The notes under the pieces: generated by a model
Told to the model about the DNA's origin: nothing
Seen by the model: the letters and a program-made list of their open reading frames with translations, nothing else
Database searches by the model: none
NCBI GenBank assembly: GCA_947630315.1
Contig: CANRHA010000107.1
Coordinates: 1-6,206 of the forward strand
Source: an uncultured Clostridia bacterium
GTDB lineage: Bacteria > Bacillota > Clostridia > Oscillospirales > Ruminococcaceae
Direction: 5' to 3'
DNA length: 6,206 bases
Program-made: the position numbers and the translations under genes
Shown: positions 1 through 4,559 of the stretch, piece by piece
Layout: each line of letters opens with the position of its first letter
Numbering within the stretch: position 1 is the stretch's first letter

Positions 1-76
1 CAGCTTTGCCGGTTTCTGCAAGCATGACAACAGCGGCCCTGTAGGCCGTTTCGTTGTGTTTGAACAGCTTGATCAT
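1..76 (-). CDS. DEAD/DEAH-box (SF2) helicase-like protein, N-terminal fragment
   Basis: Only the first 25 codons are in the window; the gene continues past position 1. The peptide begins MIKLFKHNETAYRAAVVM and goes on LAETGKA. From memory this matches the start of a clostridial SF2 helicase / restriction-type ATPase family, where a 'LxxHNxxAYxxxxxMLxETGKA' opening leads straight into the Walker A motif (VIHPTGTGKS-type), which would lie just off the edge. The start is set by AAAGGGGG about 8 nt before the ATG at 76. An in-frame TGA lies upstream with no better start between. No sigma-A promoter is visible on the minus strand between this start and the inverted repeat at 209-234, so the gene appears promoterless in the present orientation of the adjacent segment. 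The family call rests on 25 residues; the reading frame is more certain than the function. Confidence 0.6.
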   Translation of the reverse strand, partial: MIKLFKHNETAYRAAVVMLAETGKA

Positions 77-155
77 CTCGTCCGCCCCCTTTGCAAAAAG
101 CGCGCCGATGCCACCCGTCGCGCTTGCGTCAAAACCGCGATTTCAGAGGCTTTCA

Positions 156-174
156 GGGGTATTTACCCCCCCCC
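156..174. repeat. C9/G9 homopolymer with small hairpin in helicase leader
   Basis: A run of nine C (166-174; nine G on the helicase coding strand) lies between the helicase start and the left inverted repeat. Its first four C pair with GGGG at 156-159, giving a GGGGTA/TACCCC hairpin. It is the longest homopolymer in the window. It lies in the presumed 5' untranslated leader, not in a reading frame, because a stop separates it from the helicase start. Length slippage here could alter leader structure; that is inference. Confidence 0.6.
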
Positions 175-208
175 GACCGTTTTTTGCACTTTTCTCATTT
201 CCCGACCT

Positions 209-234
209 TTTCGCAAAGTTAATACATTTGCGAA
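209..234 (+). repeat. Left 26-bp inverted repeat of invertible segment (putative recombination site)
   Basis: Identical to the reverse complement of 566-591 over 26 bp. It is itself a dyad: arm TTCGCAAA, asymmetric spacer GTTAATACA, arm TTTGCGAA. Perfect arms around a short asymmetric spacer are typical of sites for tyrosine (or serine) recombinases. Because the spacer as well as the arms is conserved between the copies, and because the copies are in opposite orientation, recombination would invert the DNA between them. A pair of protein operators would need only the arms to be conserved. Confidence 0.85.
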
Positions 235-247
235 CGAGTATGAAAAT

Positions 248-280
248 GCGGCTAAAAAGGCACGAAAAAGCCGCCTTTTT
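248..280. terminator. Bidirectional hairpin terminator inside invertible segment
   Basis: AAAAAGGC (254-261) pairs with GCCTTTTT (273-280), giving a stem with a T tract on either strand. An alternative stem is GCGGCT (248-253) with AGCCGC (269-274). It sits at the end of the invertible segment opposite the promoter. In the present orientation it would block leftward read-through into the helicase gene. After inversion it would insulate the right side. Confidence 0.55.
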
Positions 281-518
281 GATGATTTCTCATCTCAAAG
301 ACGGCTGTTGACACACTTTTTGACTGCGCTGATTTTTAAGAAAATCCTCCTAAAAACAAGTATTTTTAACCTTTTACGAAGTAAAATCTGACTGCTCAGC
401 TGACTGCGGAAAAGATGCAAATGAGGTGAAATTGGCTCACTTTTGCGTATTTTTTGAGGCTGCAATGGATATTTGTTCGTATATTTTTGCTGAATTTTTA
501 GAAATTTCACTAAAACTA

Positions 519-547
519 TTGCATTTCTTTTGGTGATGTGCTATAAT
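519..547 (+). promoter_or_regulatory. Sigma-A promoter inside invertible segment, pointing right
   Basis: The -35 element is TTGCAT (519-524), the spacer is exactly 17 bp, and the -10 element is TATAAT (542-547), preceded by TGC as in an extended -10. Transcription would start near 554, about 12 bp before the right inverted repeat, so the transcript leaves the segment through the repeat. This is the only strong promoter I find in 1-600. Confidence 0.75.
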
Positions 548-559
548 CACCTTGTGATT
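545..559. promoter_or_regulatory. Dyad overlapping -10 and start site of switch promoter (possible operator)
   Basis: AATCAC-ctt-GTGATT is a perfect 6+6 bp dyad that overlaps the last bases of the -10 box and the predicted start site. The position suits a repressor operator or a hairpin at the very 5' end of the transcript. No regulator can be named. Confidence 0.4.
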
Positions 560-565
560 TGACCT

Positions 566-591
566 TTCGCAAATGTATTAACTTTGCGAAA
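566..591 (-). repeat. Right 26-bp inverted repeat of invertible segment (putative recombination site)
   Basis: This is the exact reverse complement of the copy at 209-234, including the asymmetric spacer (TGTATTAAC as read on the plus strand). It lies just downstream of the predicted start site of the switch promoter. The identity ends sharply: flanking bases beyond the 26 bp differ, apart from a short GACCTTT shared in direct orientation. Confidence 0.85.
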
Positions 592-620
592 GATTTTTTC
601 ATATAATAGATACAGTTTCA

Positions 621-663
621 CCCGTTCCATGCTTTACAGACATAGGAACGGGCGTATTTATTT
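621..663 (+). terminator. Hairpin terminator between switch and leader/ATPase unit
   Basis: CCCGTTCC plus ATG (621-631) pairs with CAT plus GGAACGGG (641-652), with one bulged A and a 9-nt loop. A T-rich tail (TATTTATTT) follows. In the present orientation the invertible promoter would give a transcript of only about 100 nt ending here. The GC-rich stem is strong but the T tract is interrupted, so termination may be partial. Confidence 0.5.
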
Positions 664-753
664 CCAAATCTCAAAAATGACAACTCCTCATAAAGCCCGA
701 CACCCCTCAGCGCACACAATCTGAAATCCCTTTTTCGCATCATGTAAGTTTGG
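664..753. other. Intergenic stretch with nothing recognised
   Basis: Between the hairpin at 621-663 and the promoter region beginning at 754 I see no reading frame with a ribosome binding site, no strong promoter and no long hairpin. Together with its neighbours it makes up the roughly 770-bp gene-poor interval between the helicase start and the leader peptide. Confidence 0.5.
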
Positions 754-772
754 CATTCCCCCACATTCCCCC
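754..772. repeat. Tandem CATTCCCCC repeats abutting the -35 box
   Basis: CATTCCCCC occurs at 754-762 and again at 764-772, one helical turn apart (10 bp). The second copy ends one base before the TTGACA at 773. In-phase direct repeats next to a -35 box are a common arrangement for an activator site, but no regulator is identified and the run may be simple C-rich sequence. Confidence 0.45.
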
Positions 773-801
773 TTGACACCCACCCCGCCATATGCTATAA
801 T
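773..801 (+). promoter_or_regulatory. Consensus sigma-A promoter of the leader/ATPase unit
   Basis: TTGACA (773-778), a 17-bp spacer and TATAAT (796-801) match the consensus at all twelve positions, with TGC before the -10 as in an extended -10. The predicted start is near 808. It would drive the leader peptide, the attenuator and the ABC-class ATPase. Confidence 0.9.
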
Positions 802-843
802 TACCCCATGATCCGTTTGCAAATCTGACTTGGAGGTGACGGT

Positions 844-897
844 ATGAAAAACTTAATACGCATGCGCCTGCCGTCACGCCGGGTTTATTTGCTCTGA
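844..897 (+). CDS. 17-residue leader peptide (putative attenuator peptide)
   Basis: The ORF reads MKNLIRMRLPSRRVYLL and stops at TGA 895-897. It has an excellent ribosome binding site (GGAGGTGA, about 5 nt before the ATG) and lies directly behind a perfect-consensus promoter and ahead of an intrinsic terminator, so translation is well supported despite its size. It holds four arginines (CGC, CGC, CGC, CGG) and four leucines. Arg-Met-Arg at residues 6-8 fits the +X+ pattern (Arg/Lys-X-Arg/Lys) known to stall ribosomes in the presence of macrolides in leaders such as ErmDL. Arginine supply or a ribosome-targeting drug are both possible signals; neither is shown. GTGACGG (836-842), covering part of the binding site, can pair with CCGTCAC (871-877) inside the ORF, so ribosome access may also be gated. 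Confidence 0.65.
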   Translation: MKNLIRMRLPSRRVYLL

Positions 898-945
898 GGA
901 TTTACCGATAAAGCTCTGCTAAATTTTACAAATTGCCTATGACAG

Positions 946-996
946 CAGTCTGCTTGCGCTTTTGAAAAAGTGCCTTGCAGTCTGTTTTTTTATTTT
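946..996 (+). terminator. Intrinsic terminator (attenuator) between leader peptide and ATPase gene
   Basis: Two stacked stems form the hairpin. CAGTCTGC (946-953) pairs with GCAGTCTG (977-984) with one T-T mismatch, and GCGCTTTT (956-963) pairs with AAAAGTGC (966-973) with one G-U and an opened tip. A T7-A-T4 tract follows (985-996). The terminator lies 49 nt after the leader stop and about 130 nt before the ATPase start, so it would cut off expression unless bypassed. A competing upstream stem CTGCT (916-920) with AGCAG (944-948) overlaps its base, but this is weak as an antiterminator. Confidence 0.75.
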
Positions 997-997
997 C

Positions 998-1035
998 AAA
1001 ACCGACTGACCGTGCTCTGACGCGGTTTTTGCATA
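998..1035 (+). terminator. Second hairpin with T tract in ATPase leader
   Basis: AAAACCG (998-1004) pairs with CGGTTTT (1023-1029), followed by TGCATATTTTT. The loop is 18 nt. This could be a second, weaker terminator or part of an alternative fold: GACTG (1004-1008) can also pair with CAGTC (978-982) in the 3' arm of the preceding terminator. Confidence 0.35.
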
Positions 1036-1122
1036 TTTTTCACCCCCCTTTCTGCACGGATCATAATTCCAAAGAAAGCGAGGTTGTTTTTATGCCCAAA
1101 AAATTTTCAAGGAGGTTTTTGC

Positions 1123-3207
1123 ATGGTAAGACTTCTGCAAATTCTTGATTCGCTGCCCGAAAAAGCGGAGGATATCCGCACGGTTTTCGACGGCGAGTAT
1201 ATCATTCCCCGGCAGACGCCCGCGAATCCCACCGATAAGGACGAAATTGAATATGACTCGACTTATTGGCTTGAGGACGGCTGTTTTTTGCAGATCACCG
1301 GGAGCAGCCCATACCGCCCTATGCTTGCCGACGTCGTTATGGGAATACCCACAAAGAGGCTCGGGATTTATTACGATTTACGAAACGAGGTTGATAATTT
1401 GAAGCGTTTAAAAAATATTTTGCTCGGCATGAAGGAAAACACCGAAAAATTCGAGGGTATGTATAACGGCGATTGCCGGGTGATCGGTGCTGACGGCTTT
1501 CCGCCGGAACAGGCCGCCGACCCGGTCTACTGGCGCGAGGGTGTGTTTTATCATATCACCCAAACCGGGCGCCTGAAATTAAGCTGCCCGACCGTGACTG
1601 TCGGGGTGCCTACGGAGGCGCTCGGGATATGCCCCGGCGCGGAAAATATCGCAGTCGCGGACTTCTGCCTGCGGGCGCTGAAGCCGTACATGGACGAGCT
1701 TAACAGCGAGCTTTTCAACCGCTCGCGGCCGATGGAGGAGAACGGCTGGTACTATTTCTGCGAACCGGGCGGGGAGATTTTGCTCAGAAATTCCGCGTAT
1801 TTTTCGATGAGAATGCCGCGGGATTACGACTACGGCTCGGGGATAACGGTCTATCCGCGGGTCGGCAGAGAGATTAAAGAAGTTATGTATCTTTGCCTGA
1901 TGATACAGGTGCAGCTGCCCTATCACCGAATGAAAAAGACGGTCAGAATGCTGACGTCCGACCTGCCAAAAATGATGGACAGGTATATCCGAAATTTTGA
2001 CAGAGCGGCGCTGCTAAAGGTCATTGATCTTGCGGATAAGCAGCGCGCGATTCGCGAATATCTAAAAAACTCGGATTATTGCGCGTTCATCGCGAACGGC
2101 TCGATTCTGCCGCGAAAAAACGACACGGATTTCCCGATGGAGGGCGCGGTGCCTTTTATCTCGCCGAAAGAGGACGAGGTCGAGATTGCGGGGGTGCGGG
2201 GAATGGCGATAAAGCGGGGCGTCACGGTCATCACCGGCGGCGGATATTCGGGCAAGACCACGCTTCTTGAGGCTGTCGCGGCGGGAATTTATGATCACTC
2301 CCTCGGCGACGGGCGGGAGCTTTGCATAACAGACCCGAGCGCGGTTTCGGTCTCGGCTGAGGACGGCCGCGCGATAAGTCATGTCAATATTTCGCCGTTT
2401 TTGAGCGCGATTCCCGGCTCCGATCCCCGCGATTTTTCGACCTCCCGAGCCTCGGGTTCGACCTCGCAGGCGGCAAATATCACGGAGTCAGTGAGCAGGG
2501 GCGCGAGGCTTCTGTTGATTGACGAAGACCGCTCGGCTACGAATTTCATGATTCGCGATCCGGTGATGAGAAAGCTGATAAAAAACGAGCCGCTGATTCC
2601 CTTTACTGAGCGGGTTCGTGAGCTTTCCGCGCTCGGCGTTTCTACGGTTCTGGTAATCGGCGGCAGCGGGGAATGTCTCTCGGTAGCTGACAAAATTTAC
2701 ATGATGGAGGATTTTCAGCCGGTCGATGTTACGGAATATGCAAAAGAGTCGGTGGAAAATATTCCTAAAAAAGAAAAAATCCCTCCGGCGGACTGGTCGC
2801 AGGGAAAGATTTATCGCTGTGGGGGATTCGACTCTCACCCCGGCGGGTATGGCAAAGAGGTGCTGCGGGTGTTTGATTTGGGGGTGATGATCGTCGGCGC
2901 GGAGGAGTTGGATTTGCGAGGGCTTCACAATATTATTTCGCCGCGGCAGCTGCACGGGATCGGGTTCATTCTGCGGGCGATCATGGTGAAAAACGCGCCG
3001 GATTCGTTCTCAAATCCCGAAAAGGAGCTGGATATTGAACGGGAGGTCGACGAGATATTTAGGAAAATCAAGGCCGAGGGGCTGGACTGCGTTTATTCGG
3101 GGAGTTTTCCGGATATGAATCGGTTTATCGACCTGCCGAGGCGTGAGGAGGTCATGCAGGCGATATCGAGACTGCGAACGCTCAAATGTGAGAGGAGCTT
3201 AGGGTGA
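1123..3207 (+). CDS. ABC-class ATPase (predicted ATPase, MRB1590-like)
   Basis: A 694-residue cytoplasmic protein with no signal peptide or membrane segment. The start is ATG 1123, with AAGGAGG 7-8 nt upstream; a TTG at 1084 in the same frame lacks a good site. From residue ~315 on it matches the 'predicted ATPase of the ABC class' family: a CAFIANGSILPR segment (320-331), Walker A GGGYSGKTT (372-380), TDPSAV (403-408), AEDGR (412-416), ABC signature-like SGSTSQAAN (444-452), Walker B LLLIDED (463-469), TNFMIRD (473-479), GGSG (513-516), and a C-terminal region ending in an RLRTLK helix. Family members are usually about 560-570 residues from memory; the excess is N-terminal. That part shows a duplication: YWLEDGCFLQIT...GIPTKRLGI (48-82) and YWREGVFYHIT...GVPTEALGI (136-169), with a looser third copy at 209-232. 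The cellular role of the bacterial family is not established. The trypanosome relative MRB1590 binds RNA, so an RNA-related role is possible. Expression probably passes through the leader attenuator at 844-996. Confidence 0.9.
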   Translation: MVRLLQILDSLPEKAEDIRTVFDGEYIIPRQTPANPTDKDEIEYDSTYWLEDGCFLQITGSSPYRPMLADVVMGIPTKRLGIYYDLRNEVDNLKRLKNILLGMKENTEKFEGMYNGDCRVIGADGFPPEQAADPVYWREGVFYHITQTGRLKLSCPTVTVGVPTEALGICPGAENIAVADFCLRALKPYMDELNSELFNRSRPMEENGWYYFCEPGGEILLRNSAYFSMRMPRDYDYGSGITVYPRVGREIKEVMYLCLMIQVQLPYHRMKKTVRMLTSDLPKMMDRYIRNFDRAALLKVIDLADKQRAIREYLKNSDYCAFIANGSILPRKNDTDFPMEGAVPFISPKEDEVEIAGVRGMAIKRGVTVITGGGYSGKTTLLEAVAAGIYDHSLGDGRELCITDPSAVSVSAEDGRAISHVNISPFLSAIPGSDPRDFSTSRASGSTSQAANITESVSRGARLLLIDEDRSATNFMIRDPVMRKLIKNEPLIPFTERVRELSALGVSTVLVIGGSGECLSVADKIYMMEDFQPVDVTEYAKESVENIPKKEKIPPADWSQGKIYRCGGFDSHPGGYGKEVLRVFDLGVMIVGAEELDLRGLHNIISPRQLHGIGFILRAIMVKNAPDSFSNPEKELDIEREVDEIFRKIKAEGLDCVYSGSFPDMNRFIDLPRREEVMQAISRLRTLKCERSLG

Positions 3208-3367
3208 TATAGTGTATTGTGCTTTGCGCTGACCTACCCCGAGAAAAGATTTTTGTGTATATACAAAGCAGGAGTTGAAAAAAGCAAACGGTATATCTTT
3301 CTTCGCTTTTTTCGCTCGCACATTAATGAATTATATCAAGAGCGTGAGACAATGTCAATAACATCAC
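3208..3367. other. Downstream region of ATPase gene: palindrome and inverted repeat, no clear gene
   Basis: TGTATATACA (3255-3264) is a perfect 10-bp palindrome. GAAAAAAGC (3277-3285) and GCTTTTTTC (3305-3313) form a 9-bp inverted repeat with a 19-nt loop, possibly an early terminator for the ATPase mRNA. A 28-codon frame from TTG 3275 has AGGAG directly against the start codon, too close to be a good site. I call no gene here. Confidence 0.4.
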
Positions 3368-3415
3368 AAAAATTGCCCTCGGTCTTGCAAATCTGCAAGA
3401 TGAGGGCAAATTTTT
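3368..3415. terminator. Bidirectional two-tier terminator between convergent genes
   Basis: AAAAATTGCCCTC (3368-3380) pairs with GAGGGCAAATTTTT (3402-3415) with one bulged A. Inside, CTTGCA (3384-3389) pairs with TGCAAG (3394-3399). The A/T ends give a T tract on both strands, so it can end the ATPase mRNA from the left and the hydrolase mRNA from the right. Confidence 0.85.
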
Positions 3416-3544
3416 ATTCCCTGCGAAAATGATGAGGGTATAGACGAATCTGCGCTATCATTGAATATAGAGGTGATACCCATGATATTTACATAGCAAA
3501 ATCAACCATATTAAAGGCAGATGTGCCCCTGCTTCATCGCTGAA

Positions 3545-4438
3545 TTATCCCCTCTCCGCGAACCTTTCCACTACATCAGTATATTTTTCCGGCTGTTCAA
3601 ACCAGGTCAGGTGGGCGCAATCCCTAAGCGTCACGGTGCTGCCGTTCGGCGCGTCGTCCGCAAAGCGTTTCCGCTCAAACTTCCCGCAGGTCATATCATA
3701 CTCGCCGACTATCAGCAGCTGCGGCTTTTCAATATCTTTAAGATACGGAAGGTAATCGGCATAAAAATCCTCCGAATCAAAAATCTTCTTTCTGAAATCT
3801 ATAAACTTTCCCCAGCAGTCCTCCGTCACCATCGGGTCGCTTATATGCGCGTTGATATAGTCGTTGTACCTGCTGTTCTCTATTACATGGCAATACCTCT
3901 GCACATTTTCGTTCATATCTATCGACATCGCCGCTTCAAAGGCTTTTCTTGGGGAGATCTCCCCTTCCAGTATCTCTTTGCAAAGCGCGGCCTGATCGGT
4001 ATTTCCGTCGCGTTCAAAACATGGCAGAGTCGCTTCCGCTATGGCCCTTGCCGTATGCAAGGCGCTCCACATCGGGCAATCATAAATAACGGCGTCGATA
4101 TTTTCGGGATAAGTGTGGGCGTAGACAAGCGCAAGCATTCCGCCAAAGGAGTGCCCGAGGGGGATCCAGCTTTCTATTCCGAGGGCGATCCTCATCTGTT
4201 CGGTCATGCGTACAAGATCGAGCACGCCGAGCGGTCCATCGCCTACCGCGTCGGAGCGGAACACGCCGTACTGATCGAAGCTGACGACATGAAAAGTTTC
4301 ACCAAGTTTTTTAGCCTGATAGGAATATGTGAGGCAGCTCTCTCCCGGCCCGCCGTGTAAATAAACGAGTGTGGGCGCATTACCGACGCCGTATTCTTCG
4401 TAATAGATTTTCCTGCCGGAAACGGTCAAATAGGACAT
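3545..4438 (-). CDS. Alpha/beta hydrolase, proline-iminopeptidase type
   Basis: A 297-residue soluble enzyme, full length for the family, with no signal peptide. The oxyanion-hole motif HGGPG is at 28-32. The nucleophile elbow GHSFGG is at 95-100 (Ser97). Asp248 in VGEYD and His276 in CAHLTWFEQPEKY complete the catalytic triad. HGGPG together with the FDQ...S strand at 54-62 points to the proline iminopeptidase (peptidase S33) branch, which removes N-terminal residues from peptides. Classical members have DQRGxGxS where this one has DQYGVFRS, so the true substrate may differ, and a general esterase or amidase is an alternative. The cap region (about 120-225) is of usual length. The start is ATG 4438, with GGGAGGA about 6 nt before it and a promoter at 4491-4519. 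The gene is convergent with the ATPase gene and shares the terminator at 3368-3415. Confidence 0.85.
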   Translation of the reverse strand: MSYLTVSGRKIYYEEYGVGNAPTLVYLHGGPGESCLTYSYQAKKLGETFHVVSFDQYGVFRSDAVGDGPLGVLDLVRMTEQMRIALGIESWIPLGHSFGGMLALVYAHTYPENIDAVIYDCPMWSALHTARAIAEATLPCFERDGNTDQAALCKEILEGEISPRKAFEAAMSIDMNENVQRYCHVIENSRYNDYINAHISDPMVTEDCWGKFIDFRKKIFDSEDFYADYLPYLKDIEKPQLLIVGEYDMTCGKFERKRFADDAPNGSTVTLRDCAHLTWFEQPEKYTDVVERFAERG

Positions 4439-4490
4439 ATTGTTCCTCCCAATCTGCGCTGGATCAGCGATTTGTATATTTATATATATA

Positions 4491-4519
4491 ATTATACATC
4501 ATCGCCGGCGGGAAGTCAA
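4491..4519 (-). promoter_or_regulatory. Sigma-A promoter of the hydrolase gene
   Basis: On the minus strand, TTGACT (4519-4514), a 17-bp spacer and TATAAT (4496-4491). The start would fall near 4484, leaving a short AT-rich leader of about 45 nt before the ATG. The palindrome GGCCTAAGGCC (4534-4544) lies 14 bp upstream of the -35 and might be a regulator site. Confidence 0.8.
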
Positions 4520-4559
4520 TCGGGGGGAGATGCGGCCTAAGGCCATATCAAGAAGATAG

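Larger units (their letters stand above)
235..565. other. Putative invertible promoter segment (phase-variation switch)
   Basis: This 331-bp AT-rich stretch is enclosed by perfect 26-bp inverted repeats and has no convincing gene. It holds a strong outward promoter near its right end (519-547), a hairpin terminator near its left end (248-280), and small hairpins in between (TTTTAC/GTAAAA near 371-385, GATTTT/AAAATC near 330-345). This is the design expected of an invertible promoter: one firing end and one insulated end. As written the promoter points right, toward 600-1123. After inversion it would sit at about 253-281 on the minus strand and read into the helicase gene. Inversion itself cannot be seen in one sequence, and the recombinase is not in the window. 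Confidence 0.7.
808..1065 (+). promoter_or_regulatory. 5' leader RNA with possible end-closing stem
   Basis: ATGATCCGT (808-816), at the predicted 5' end of the mRNA, is the exact complement of ACGGATCAT (1057-1065), about 58 nt before the ATPase start. A 2-nt bulge then allows GCA (819-821) to pair with TGC (1054-1056). Such a stem would close a roughly 258-nt structured leader containing the leader ORF, the terminator hairpin and a second hairpin. I recognise no known riboswitch or T-box motif in it. A 9-bp match at this distance could arise by chance, so the case rests mainly on its position at the transcript end. Confidence 0.35.

Noticed and set aside
54..391. Two overlapping plus-strand frames of 85 and 111 codons
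   Set aside because: They have no ribosome binding site, cross the helicase start, the C9 tract and the left inverted repeat, and have arbitrary composition. The minus-strand helicase start explains the region better.
295..510. 71-codon minus-strand frame inside the invertible segment
   Set aside because: No ribosome binding site precedes the start; the AGGAGG it contains lies inside the frame with no start codon at a usable distance. It is lysine/arginine-rich as expected of AT-rich non-coding DNA.
209..591. Segment read as a MITE or small transposable element with terminal inverted repeats
   Set aside because: No target-site duplication is seen outside the repeats, and each repeat is itself a perfect dyad with a directional centre, which fits a recombinase site better. 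Not excluded.
1084..1122. TTG start at 1084 for the ATPase (707 residues)
   Set aside because: ATG 1123 has AAGGAGG at the right distance; TTG 1084 does not, and the 13 extra residues come from the ribosome binding site region.
808..1122. Known riboswitch, T-box, tmRNA, SRP RNA or RNase P RNA in the ATPase leader
   Set aside because: None of the conserved core sequences of these RNAs could be found by eye; the leader is described only as an attenuator with possible extra structure.
3275..3361. 28-codon frame from TTG with AGGAG upstream, hydrophobic product
   Set aside because: The AGGAG abuts the start codon, leaving no proper spacing, and the start is TTG. A tiny membrane peptide cannot be excluded but is not supported.
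3217..3432. 71-codon plus-strand frame downstream of the ATPase gene
   Set aside because: It runs through the strong bidirectional terminator at 3368-3415 and lacks a ribosome binding site.
3483..3497. ATG with AGGTGAT just upstream
   Set aside because: The frame is only four codons (MIFT) before a stop; at most a decayed remnant of a gene start.
3521..4360. 279-codon plus-strand frame opposite the hydrolase
   Set aside because: It is the antisense shadow of a gene with an intact catalytic triad, promoter and ribosome binding site.
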